A DNA stretch of 62,030 bases, taken from positions 1 to 62,030 of the forward strand of contig JBBSNM010000004.1 in the NCBI GenBank assembly GCA_038232655.1. The letters are read 5' to 3'. The notes below the pieces were generated by a model. It saw only the letters and a program-made list of their open reading frames with translations. It did no database searches and was not told the origin of the DNA. How positions within the stretch are numbered: position 1 is the first letter of the stretch; each line of letters starts with the position of its first letter. Position numbers and translations under genes: made by a program. Of this stretch, positions 24,130 to 32,043 are shown in pieces. Source of the DNA: JACCVL01 sp038232655 (lineage in GTDB: Bacteria; Actinomycetota; Actinomycetes; Propionibacteriales; Nocardioidaceae).

Positions 24130-25695
24130 TCAGATCAGGTCGCGCAGTTGCTTCGGCAGCTCGAAGTCGTCGGGCATCTGGGCGCTGCCCGAACTGCCCG
24201 ACCCGTCGGGGCGCCCGAACGGCGAGTCGCCGCCCGCGCCAGGCGCAGGCCGGTTGGCCGCCACCTTGGCCTGCTCGGCCCGCTTGGCCGGGTTGCCCGA
24301 ACCCCGCTTGGCGCGGCCCTTCTTGGCCTGCTGCTTGGCCTTGGCCCGCTTGCCGCCGCCGGGCACACCCGGCATGCCCGGCATCCCACCACCGTTGGCG
24401 AGCTGGCTCATCATCGTGCGCGCCTCGAAGAAGCGGTCGACAAGCTGGTTGACCTGCTGCACGGTGGTGCCCGACCCGCGGGAGATCCGTTGCCGCCGCG
24501 AGCCGTCGATGATCTTGGGTTCGGCCCGCTCCGCCGGCGTCATCGACTGGATGATCGCCTGCAGCCGGTCGACCTCGCGCTCGTCGATGCCGGCGATCTG
24601 CTCCTTCATCTCGCCCATGCCGGGGAGCATCCCGAAGATCTTCGACAGCGAGCCCATCTTGCGTACGGCCTGCATCTGCTGCAGGAAGTCGTCGAGCGTG
24701 AAGCCGGTGCCGGTGCCGCGCAGCTTGTCCGCGGCCTGCTGCGCCTGCTCGGCGTCGAAGGTCTTCTCGGCCTGCTCGATCAAGGTGAGCATGTCGCCCA
24801 TGCCGAGGATGCGTGAGGCCATCCGGTCGGGGTGGAAGACGTCGAAGTCGGTGAGCTTCTCGCCGTTGGAGGCGAACATCACCGGCCGACCCGTCACCTG
24901 GGCAACCGACAGCGCGGCGCCGCCTCGCGCGTCGCCGTCGAGCTTGGACAGCACCACGCCGTCGAAGCCGACGCCGTCGAGGAAGGCCAGCGCCGTGTTC
25001 ACGGCGTCCTGACCGACCATCGCGTCGATGACGAACAGCGTCTCGTCGGGGTGCACTGCGTCGCGGATGTCGGCGGCCTGCTGCATCAGCTCGGCGTCGA
25101 TGCCGAGGCGGCCGGCGGTGTCCACGATGACGACGTCATGCAACGTACGCCGGGCGTGCTCGATGGAGTCGCGGGCGACCCCGACCGGATCGCCGACGCC
25201 GTTACCGGCCTCGGGAGCAAAGACGGTGACCCCCGCCTGCGAGCCGACGATCTGCAGCTGGTTGACGGCGTTGGGCCGCTGCAGGTCGGCGGCGACCAGC
25301 ATCGGGGTGGTGCCCTGCTCCTTGAGCCAGCGGCCGAGCTTGCCGGCCAGGGTGGTCTTGCCGGCGCCCTGCAGCCCGGCGAGCATGATCACCGTCGGCG
25401 CCTGCTTGGCGAAGCGCAGCCGGCGGGTCTCGCCGCCCAAGATGGCGACGAGCTCCTCGTCGACGATCTTGATGACCTGCTGGGCCGGGTTGAGGGCGGC
25501 GCTCACGTCGGCGCCGCGAGCACGCTCCTTGACCGCGGCGATGAACGACCGCACCACCGGCAGGGCGACGTCGGCCTCCAGCAGCGCGATGCGGATCTCG
25601 CGGGCGGTGGCGTCGATGTCGGCGTCGGTGAGCCGGCCCTTGCCGCGCAACGACTTGAACGTCGCGGCCAGACGGTCCTGGAGCGTGTCGAACAC
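24130..25695 (-). CDS. ffh: Signal recognition particle GTPase Ffh (SRP54)
   Basis: Binds signal sequences and 4.5S RNA and docks with FtsY. The N domain starts VFDTLQDRLAATFKSLRGKG. The G domain has GLQGAGKTTLAGKLGRWL (about residues 107-124), VDTAGRLGIDAEL and LSKLDGDARGG. The methionine-rich M domain includes GFTLDDFLQQMQAVRKMG and SRRQRISRGSG. About 90 lysine- and glycine-rich residues follow the M domain. The GTG at 25695 is preceded by GAGG; the open frame upstream is unconserved. Confidence 0.95.
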   Translation of the reverse strand: MFDTLQDRLAATFKSLRGKGRLTDADIDATAREIRIALLEADVALPVVRSFIAAVKERARGADVSAALNPAQQVIKIVDEELVAILGGETRRLRFAKQAPTVIMLAGLQGAGKTTLAGKLGRWLKEQGTTPMLVAADLQRPNAVNQLQIVGSQAGVTVFAPEAGNGVGDPVGVARDSIEHARRTLHDVVIVDTAGRLGIDAELMQQAADIRDAVHPDETLFVIDAMVGQDAVNTALAFLDGVGFDGVVLSKLDGDARGGAALSVAQVTGRPVMFASNGEKLTDFDVFHPDRMASRILGMGDMLTLIEQAEKTFDAEQAQQAADKLRGTGTGFTLDDFLQQMQAVRKMGSLSKIFGMLPGMGEMKEQIAGIDEREVDRLQAIIQSMTPAERAEPKIIDGSRRQRISRGSGTTVQQVNQLVDRFFEARTMMSQLANGGGMPGMPGVPGGGKRAKAKQQAKKGRAKRGSGNPAKRAEQAKVAANRPAPGAGGDSPFGRPDGSGSSGSAQMPDDFELPKQLRDLI

Positions 25696-25739
25696 CGGGG
25701 CATCCTCGCAGTGTCGGCGGAGTGCGGTCGGGAGCCAGC

Positions 25740-28142
25740 CTAGCCGCGCGCGGTGCCAGCGCCGTCGGCCAAGCCCCGCTGCAGCATTGACGCCAGGTCG
25801 GTGGCCGCCTGCTCGTCGAAGGCGCGGCCGTCGCGGTCGGTGACGTAGACCACGTCCTCGGCCTGCGGTCCGAGGGTGTCCACGTGTGCCGACCGCACGT
25901 TCGCGCCGGCATCGGCCAGCAGGTGGCACAGCCGCCAGACCAGGCCGGGTCGGTCGGCCGCCCGCACCTCGAGCACGGTCGCCGTCGACGACACCGCCGG
26001 CAGCACCCGGACGCGGGGCGGTGCGACCGGCGCGGCTCTCGAGACCGAGCTCGTGCTGGCCGGCAGCAGCCGGTCGACGAGGTCGGTGCTCCCGTCGAGG
26101 ACCCGGTCGAGGCGCAGCCGGAGCCCGGCGACGTCCACCTCGATGGCGTCGAGATCCCACCAGGAGACGGCGACGATCTCGCGTCCGGCGGCCCCGGCCC
26201 CCTCGTGCAGCGCAGCGCGGGCAGCCCGGATCGTCAAGCCAGAAACCGCCATCGCACCCGCGACGTCGGCCAGCAGGCCCAGTCGGTCGGCCGCCGCCAC
26301 CGACACGCGGGTGCCGTCGGGCTGCGGATGCACCCGCAACCGGTACGGCCCCGAAAGCACGCCGCTGGCCCAGACCGGTGCGGGCTGCTGGCGCTGCTCG
26401 GTCCTCGGGTGCCCGGCGCCACCTGAGCGGGCGCGGTCGGCCAGCACGCCGCCCACGGCGGCAACCAGGCGCCGCACGAGCGCTGCCCGCCAGGTGGTCC
26501 AGGCCCCCGCGCCGGCGCTGCGGGCATCGGACTCGGTCAGCGCCGCCAGCAGGGCCAAACGTGCGTCGTCGACCAGCTGGTCGGCAACCCACGCTAGGGT
26601 CTCGGGGTCGTCGATGTCGCGACGCACCGCGGTCGTGGGCAGCAGCAGGTGGTGGCGGACGAGGAAGCCGATCAGCTCGGTGTCGGCGACGTCGAAGCCG
26701 AAGCGCATCGCGACCTTCTCGGCGACCGGGACGCCGACCACGCTGTGGTCGCCGGTGAGCTGCTTGCCGATGTCGTGCAGCAGCGCCGCCACGACGAGCA
26801 CGTCGGCTCGGGCGACGTCGCGCAGTCGCCTCGAGACCTCGACGCACGTCTCGAGGCAGTGTCGGTCGACGGTGAAACGGTGCACGGGTGAGTCCGAGGC
26901 CCGCAGCCGCAGCCCGTCCCACTCCGGTAGCCACCGGCGTACCAGCCCGGCGTGGTCGAGCTCCTCCCAGACCGCCACCAGCCCTGGACCGGCGGCGAGC
27001 AGCCGCACGACGGTGCGGCGGGCATGGTCGGGCCACGGGTCGGGCGGGTCGGGTGCGGACGCGGCGAGCCGCGCAGCGGTGCTTGGTGCCAGCAGCAACC
27101 CACGCTCGGCTGCCTCCGCGGCCGCCCGCAGCGCCAGGAAGGGGTCGTCGTCCACCCGGGCCTGCTGGTCGAGTACCACCTCTCCGGCGAGGACCGCGAG
27201 GCCCTCGCCCAGCCGCTCCAGACGCGGCCGGCGGCTGGCCCGCCCCGGCAGCCGACTGGGCCGGTCAAGGGCTTGCTCGATGCGGCGCCAGGTCAGGTCG
27301 AACAGGTGCGCGGTGCGGCGCCCGAGACCACGCACGTGCCGGCCGAGGGTGTCGGCGTCGATGGCGAGCAGGTCGGCGACCTCGGGGACGAGGTCGGGCA
27401 GCAGCCGGTCGCTGCGCCGGCCGGCGGCCTGGTGCAGCGCGTCGCGGACGTCGAGCAGCGCGGCGCGATGCTCCTCGACCTGCTGGTGCGGCACGTCGAC
27501 GAGCCAGGTGGCGACCAGCGCCCGCAGCACGACGCCGTCGCGCAGCCCGCCCCGGGAGTCCTTCAGGTCGGGTACGGAGGCATAGGCCAGGTCACCGGCG
27601 CGCTCGGCGCGCTGGCGGCAGGCCGCCCGCAGCTCGGGAAGCCGCTTGCGCGCAGCCCGGCGCCAGTCGGCCAGCACCGCCGACCGCAGCTCCTGGCTGA
27701 GCGAGGCGGCGCCCGCGACGTGCCTGGCATCGAGCATGCCCAGTGCCGCACGCCAGTCCCTGCCGGCGACGGCCCGCATCGTGCGGGTGTCGCGCACCGC
27801 ATGGTCCAGCTGCACCCCGTCGTCCCACAGCGGGTACCACAGCAGCTCGGCCAGCTGGGTGACGTGGCCGACCGCGACCTCCGGGGCGTGCAGCAGCACC
27901 ACGTCGACGTCGCTGCGCGGCGACATCTCCCCCCGACCGTAGCCGCCGACGGCGACCAACGACGTGCGCCCGGCGATCGCGGGCAGCGCCGCGACCGCCG
28001 ACTCGTAGAGCGCGGCGAGCCGGGTGTCGATGCGGTCCGAGCGCTCCCAGCGGGCACCCGCGAACATGCCCGGGAGCACGCCGGTCGATCCAGTCCTGGC
28101 TTCTGGACTGGGCACGCCGTGCTCCCGGGCGAGGCTGCTCAC
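25740..28142 (-). CDS. glnD: PII nucleotidylyltransferase/hydrolase GlnD
   Basis: Sensor enzyme that modifies and demodifies the PII protein in response to nitrogen status. The 800 residues include the nucleotidyltransferase motif VGGYGRGEMSPRSDVDVVLL (near residue 65), the linker VPDLKDSRGGLRD, an HD phosphohydrolase domain (VVAALLHDIGKQLTGDH), and two C-terminal ACT domains (AADRLGLLADVAGAM, AADRPGLVWRLCHLL). In actinomycetes GlnD adenylylates GlnK at Tyr51. The GTG start overlaps the glnB stop (GTGA), making amtB-glnB-glnD one operon. Confidence 0.94.
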   Translation of the reverse strand: MSSLAREHGVPSPEARTGSTGVLPGMFAGARWERSDRIDTRLAALYESAVAALPAIAGRTSLVAVGGYGRGEMSPRSDVDVVLLHAPEVAVGHVTQLAELLWYPLWDDGVQLDHAVRDTRTMRAVAGRDWRAALGMLDARHVAGAASLSQELRSAVLADWRRAARKRLPELRAACRQRAERAGDLAYASVPDLKDSRGGLRDGVVLRALVATWLVDVPHQQVEEHRAALLDVRDALHQAAGRRSDRLLPDLVPEVADLLAIDADTLGRHVRGLGRRTAHLFDLTWRRIEQALDRPSRLPGRASRRPRLERLGEGLAVLAGEVVLDQQARVDDDPFLALRAAAEAAERGLLLAPSTAARLAASAPDPPDPWPDHARRTVVRLLAAGPGLVAVWEELDHAGLVRRWLPEWDGLRLRASDSPVHRFTVDRHCLETCVEVSRRLRDVARADVLVVAALLHDIGKQLTGDHSVVGVPVAEKVAMRFGFDVADTELIGFLVRHHLLLPTTAVRRDIDDPETLAWVADQLVDDARLALLAALTESDARSAGAGAWTTWRAALVRRLVAAVGGVLADRARSGGAGHPRTEQRQQPAPVWASGVLSGPYRLRVHPQPDGTRVSVAAADRLGLLADVAGAMAVSGLTIRAARAALHEGAGAAGREIVAVSWWDLDAIEVDVAGLRLRLDRVLDGSTDLVDRLLPASTSSVSRAAPVAPPRVRVLPAVSSTATVLEVRAADRPGLVWRLCHLLADAGANVRSAHVDTLGPQAEDVVYVTDRDGRAFDEQAATDLASMLQRGLADGAGTARG

Positions 28143-28477
28143 AGTGCCGGCGTGCCCACTTCCCCGGTGCGCACCCGGACCACGGACTCGACCGGCATGA
28201 CCCAGACCTTGCCGTCGCCGATCTTGCCGGTCTGCGCGGCCTTGGTGATGACGTTGACGACGTCGGCCACGTCACCGTCGTCGACCACCACGTCGACCCG
28301 GATCTTGGGCACCAAGGTGACGTCGTACTCCGCACCGCGGTAGACCTCGGTGTGCCCCTTCTGCCGGCCGTAGCCACTGGCCTCGGTGACGGTCATCCCG
28401 GCCACGCCGAAGGTCTCCAGCGCCTCCCGGACGTCTTCCCACTTGTGTGGCTTGACCACTGCTGTGATGAGCTTCAT
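28139..28477 (-). CDS. glnB: Nitrogen regulatory protein PII (GlnB/GlnK)
   Basis: Trimeric signal protein that binds ATP/ADP and 2-oxoglutarate and blocks AmtB when nitrogen is plentiful. The 112 residues include the T-loop GYGRQKGHTEVYRGAEYDV with Tyr51 (the modification site) and the B-loop KIGDGKVWV. Its ATG overlaps the amtB stop (ATGA), and its stop overlaps glnD. Linkage to amtB makes the name glnK equally fitting. Confidence 0.95.
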   Translation of the reverse strand: MKLITAVVKPHKWEDVREALETFGVAGMTVTEASGYGRQKGHTEVYRGAEYDVTLVPKIRVDVVVDDGDVADVVNVITKAAQTGKIGDGKVWVMPVESVVRVRTGEVGTPAL

Positions 28478-29826
28478 GACTGCACACTCCCCGCGTGTCG
28501 GGCGTCTGCTGGGTGGGTGGTCTGTGCCGAGGTGCCGGCACCGGCCGTGGCACGGCCACCGATGGCCGAGACGTTCAGCTCGTAGCCGGTCTCAGCGTGC
28601 TCGCTGGAGTCGATGCCGGCAACCTCGTCCTCCTCGCTGATGCGGAAGCCGATCGTCGCCTGCAGCGCCAGCCCGATCGCCAACGTGAGCACGAAGGAGA
28701 AGACCAGCACCGCCCCGGCTCCGACCGCCTGCCGCCACAGCTGGTCGACACCGCCGCCGTACAGCAGGCCATCGACCCCGGCAGGGGCCGCGGCAGTCGC
28801 CAGGAAGCCGACACCGAGGGTGCCGATGAGCCCGCCCACGAGGTGGACGCCGACGACGTCGAGCGAGTCGTCGTAGCCGAAGGTGTACTTCAGGCCGACG
28901 GCCAGCGCGCAGCCGGCGCCGGCGACCAGGCCCAAGATGATCGACCCGACCGGCGACAGCGCCGAGCAGGCCGGCGTGATCGCGACCAGCCCGGCGACGA
29001 CACCGGAGGCGCCGCCCAGCGAGGTCGCATGCCCGTCGCGTAGGCGCTCGGTGACGAGCCAGCCGAGAGCGGCGGCGCCGGTAGCCACGAGGGTGTTGAC
29101 CCAGGCGACGGCTGCGACGCCGTTGGCGCCGATCGCCGACCCGGCGTTGAAGCCGAACCAGCCGAACCAGAGCAGGCCGGCGCCGAGCATGACCAGCGGC
29201 AGGCTGTGCGGCCGCATCGCGTCGCGGCGCCACCCGATCCGATTGCCCAGCACCAGGGCGAGCGCGAGAGCGGCGGCACCGGCGTTGATGTGCACCGCGG
29301 TGCCACCGGCGAAGTCGATCGCGGCGAGGTCGTTGGCGATCCACCCGCCGAGGGAGTTGGGCCCGGCGGTGGTGCCGTCGAAGGAGAACACCCAGTGCGC
29401 GACCGGGAAGTAGACGACGGTGGCCCAGATGCCGGCGAACACCATCCAGGTGCCGAAGCGGGCCCGGTCGGCGATGGCGCCGCTGATCAGCGCCACCGTG
29501 ATGATCGCGAAGACTCCCTGGAACCCGACGAAGGCCATCGAGGGCAGCGTCGCGACGAGCGACTTCTCCGCCATCAGCCCGCTCAGGCCGAGGAACTGGG
29601 TCGGGTCGCCCAGCAGCCCGCCCCCGACGTCGTCACCGAACGCGAACGAGTATCCGTACAGCACCCATAACACGCTGATGAGCGCCATCGCACCGAAACT
29701 CATCATCATCATGTTGAGGACGCTCTTGACCCGGACCATGCCGCCGTAGAACAGCGCCAGTCCGGGTGTCATGAGCAAGACGAGTGCGGCACTTGCCAGC
29801 ACCCACGCGGTGTCACCAGTATCCAT
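28474..29826 (-). CDS. amtB: Ammonium transporter AmtB
   Basis: Trimeric membrane channel for ammonium. The 450 residues contain about eleven hydrophobic helices starting at TAWVLASAALVLLMTPGLAL. The conserved MVFAGIWATVVYFPVAHWVF and FAGGTAVHINAGAAALALAL include the twin pore histidine region. GLLWFGWFGFNAGSA is also present. The cytoplasmic tail has ERLRDGHATS and a C-terminal EEDEVAGIDSSEHAETGYEL segment typical of Amt proteins. Its upstream region has a candidate GlnR half-site pair. Confidence 0.95.
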   Translation of the reverse strand: MDTGDTAWVLASAALVLLMTPGLALFYGGMVRVKSVLNMMMMSFGAMALISVLWVLYGYSFAFGDDVGGGLLGDPTQFLGLSGLMAEKSLVATLPSMAFVGFQGVFAIITVALISGAIADRARFGTWMVFAGIWATVVYFPVAHWVFSFDGTTAGPNSLGGWIANDLAAIDFAGGTAVHINAGAAALALALVLGNRIGWRRDAMRPHSLPLVMLGAGLLWFGWFGFNAGSAIGANGVAAVAWVNTLVATGAAALGWLVTERLRDGHATSLGGASGVVAGLVAITPACSALSPVGSIILGLVAGAGCALAVGLKYTFGYDDSLDVVGVHLVGGLIGTLGVGFLATAAAPAGVDGLLYGGGVDQLWRQAVGAGAVLVFSFVLTLAIGLALQATIGFRISEEDEVAGIDSSEHAETGYELNVSAIGGRATAGAGTSAQTTHPADARHAGSVQS

Positions 29827-30071
29827 CGAGTCGGTCTCCCTGCAGCGGGCCCCTGAGGGCAGTCAGCTTGGTCAGCGGATCCGTCGACTGGCGCGGGACC
29901 GCGTTGTCCCGTCAGCAGCGACGACCCCTGCACTCTCGCCCCGCCAGGTTTCGCATCGGCTCGAGGCGTGTTGCGCCGAGGTGACAGTTGCCGGGATCGT
30001 GTTACGCGGGTGTGAACGACCGCCCTATTGTCGGCGCCGTCGCCGGTCCCCGGCGCCGCGTCCGCGCGCGC
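29827..30071 (-). promoter_or_regulatory. amtB upstream region with weak GlnR-like site
   Basis: This 245-bp gap should contain the amtB-glnB-glnD promoter. On the minus strand, 30016-30001 reads TTCAC-n6-GTAAC, close to a GTnAC-n6-GAAAC GlnR half-site pair, about 180 bp before the start codon. The match is partial and I see no second pair at proper spacing. Confidence 0.3.
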
Positions 30072-31217
30072 TCAACCGTCCAGCAGCGCGTCGACGAACG
30101 TCTCGGCCTCGAACGGCGCCAGGTCGTCGGCGCCCTCCCCGAGGCCGACCAGCTTCACCGGGACGCCGAGCTCACGCTGCACGGCGATGACGATGCCTCC
30201 CTTGGCGGTGCCGTCGAGCTTGGTCAGCACGATGCCGCTGACGTCGACCACCTCGGCGAAGACCCGCGCCTGGGTGAGACCGTTCTGGCCCGTGGTCGCG
30301 TCGATCACGAGCAGCACCTCGGTGACCGGGGCCTGCTTCTCCACCACCCGCTTGACCTTGCCGAGCTCGTCCATCAGGCCGGACTTGGTGTGCAGCCGGC
30401 CGGCGGTGTCGACCACCACCGTGTCGACCCCCCGATCGGCGCCGACACGCACGGCCTCGAAGCCGACGCTGGCGGGATCGGAGCCCTCCGGTCCCCGCAC
30501 CGTGTCGACGCCGACCCGCTCACCCCAGGTCTGCAACTGGTCGGCCGCTGCCGCGCGAAAGGTGTCAGCAGCGCCCAGCAGCACCTGCTTGTCCTCGGCG
30601 ACCAGCACCCGCGCGATGCGGCCTACTGTCGTCGTCTTGCCGGTCCCGTTGACGCCCACCACGAGGACGACACCCGGCTTGCCGGGCGCACCCTCGACCC
30701 GCACGGTCCGGTCGAGCGTCGGGTCGACGAGGCGTACCAGCTCGTGCCGCAGCGCCTGCCGCGCATCGGTCTGGCCGCCGGCGGCGCGCAGCCTCGCGCG
30801 CAGAGCCTGCACGAGCTCTTGGGTTGGCCCGACGCCGACGTCCGCGGCCAGCAAGGTGTCCTCGATCGCCTCCCAGTCGTCCTCGCCGAGGCGGTCACGA
30901 GACAGCACCGACAGCAGGCTGCGGCCCAGCGAGGCCTGCGAACGCGCCAGCCGGGCCCGCAGGCGCGACCACCGACCGGCAGGAGACTCCGGCCGCTCCA
31001 GCGCAGGAGCTGCCGGCATGTCGACCTCGTCGACCGTGCGGGTCGCGGTGTCACGGGGAACCTCCGCCTCGTCGCTGACCCTCGGCTCGAGGGTCTCGGG
31101 CGGCCCGGACGGACCGGGCGGCGGCGGGCCGATCCGAGCCCGGACGAGCAGGCCCGTTGCCACCCCGATGATGGCCACCAGGCCCAGGCCGAGCAGGACG
31201 TACTGAAGGTCGGTCAC
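30072..31217 (-). CDS. ftsY: Signal recognition particle receptor FtsY
   Basis: Membrane-associated SRP receptor GTPase. There is an N-terminal hydrophobic anchor, VLLGLGLVAIIGVATGLLV, then a proline/glutamate-rich linker of about 60 residues. The NG domain follows: DDWEAIEDTLLAADVGV, GVNGTGKTTTVGRIARVL, DTFRAAAADQLQTWGERV, VDTAGRLHTKSGLMDEL and TKLDGTAKGG. The start is taken as GTG at 31217, just before the anchor; the open frame continues to 31250. Confidence 0.94.
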   Translation of the reverse strand: MTDLQYVLLGLGLVAIIGVATGLLVRARIGPPPPGPSGPPETLEPRVSDEAEVPRDTATRTVDEVDMPAAPALERPESPAGRWSRLRARLARSQASLGRSLLSVLSRDRLGEDDWEAIEDTLLAADVGVGPTQELVQALRARLRAAGGQTDARQALRHELVRLVDPTLDRTVRVEGAPGKPGVVLVVGVNGTGKTTTVGRIARVLVAEDKQVLLGAADTFRAAAADQLQTWGERVGVDTVRGPEGSDPASVGFEAVRVGADRGVDTVVVDTAGRLHTKSGLMDELGKVKRVVEKQAPVTEVLLVIDATTGQNGLTQARVFAEVVDVSGIVLTKLDGTAKGGIVIAVQRELGVPVKLVGLGEGADDLAPFEAETFVDALLDG

Positions 31218-31299
31218 GGGTGCCGATCCTGCCAGGGGGCGGCCACCCACCGGTCACGGGTGCCGGCCGGGTCCGGCAGCGGGGCGTGCGGTACGTGCC

Positions 31300-31956
31300 T
31301 CAGCCGGGGTGTTCCTCGAAGCCGCGCGCGGCAAGGGCAAGCACCCGGTCCACCGCCGCGGCGCTCTCGCCGCCCGCGGTGAGGTTGCGGACCCACACCT
31401 CGGCGTCCAGCCCGGCGATGGTCTGCACCAGGACCCCGGCGGGGCGAGCGTGCAGCCCGTGCAGCAGCCCGACGGTGAAACTGCCGGTCCGGCACTGCGG
31501 TTCGGCATCGGGCCGGGCCGGTACCTCACCGCCGGGGACCGGCGCACCCAGCTGCGCCTGCTTGGACGACAAAGCGTCGGCAGCCTGCGCGGCCACCTCG
31601 TGCAACGTGCCGCCTGCTCCCGCTGCAGCCACCGCCGCGACCAGCCCTTCGACCAGCGGGCCGGGGCTGACCGTCACCCGCCGACGCAGGTCCGCATCAT
31701 CGATCAGGTCGAGCGCTCGGCCCGCTGCCTGCACCGCGCTCGCCATGTCGGTGAGGACGAGGACACCGGCCCCCCGGTCGGCGGCACGCAGGGCACTGGC
31801 AACGACCTCCGCACCGGTTTGCATGGTGTCGTCGTCGACGGCGGTCGCTACCTCGATCGGCACCAGCGTGCTCGACGACACGGCGCGCGACAGCTCGGCT
31901 GCGGCCGCGACCAGCGGCGGGCTGTGCGACTCGACGACCACCCCGACGACGCTCAC
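31300..31956 (-). CDS. DhaM-like phosphotransferase protein with shortened HPr domain
   Basis: Fusion of an EIIA-type DhaM domain and an HPr domain, the phosphoryl-donor part of PTS-dependent dihydroxyacetone kinase. The DhaM half starts VSVVGVVVESHSPPLVAAAA with active His11 and continues through GVLVLTDMASAVQAA and GPLVEGLVAAVAAAGAG. The HPr part begins near residue 160 with GLLHGLHARPAGVLVQT (His169). After AEVWVRNLT it jumps straight to AAAVDRVLALAARG, the usual last helix, leaving about 57 residues instead of about 85. Partner genes dhaK and dhaL are not adjacent. It may be inactive or a solitary regulator. The GTG at 31956 is preferred; the frame opens at 31974. Confidence 0.78.
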   Translation of the reverse strand: MSVVGVVVESHSPPLVAAAAELSRAVSSSTLVPIEVATAVDDDTMQTGAEVVASALRAADRGAGVLVLTDMASAVQAAGRALDLIDDADLRRRVTVSPGPLVEGLVAAVAAAGAGGTLHEVAAQAADALSSKQAQLGAPVPGGEVPARPDAEPQCRTGSFTVGLLHGLHARPAGVLVQTIAGLDAEVWVRNLTAGGESAAAVDRVLALAARGFEEHPG

Positions 31957-32043
31957 CCGTCCCGCCGGTGGCACCCGTCGAGCAGCACGTACGCACAGGC
32001 GGCGGGCGTCTTCATCGCCGCAGACAGTACGCTGCCGGGCCGG

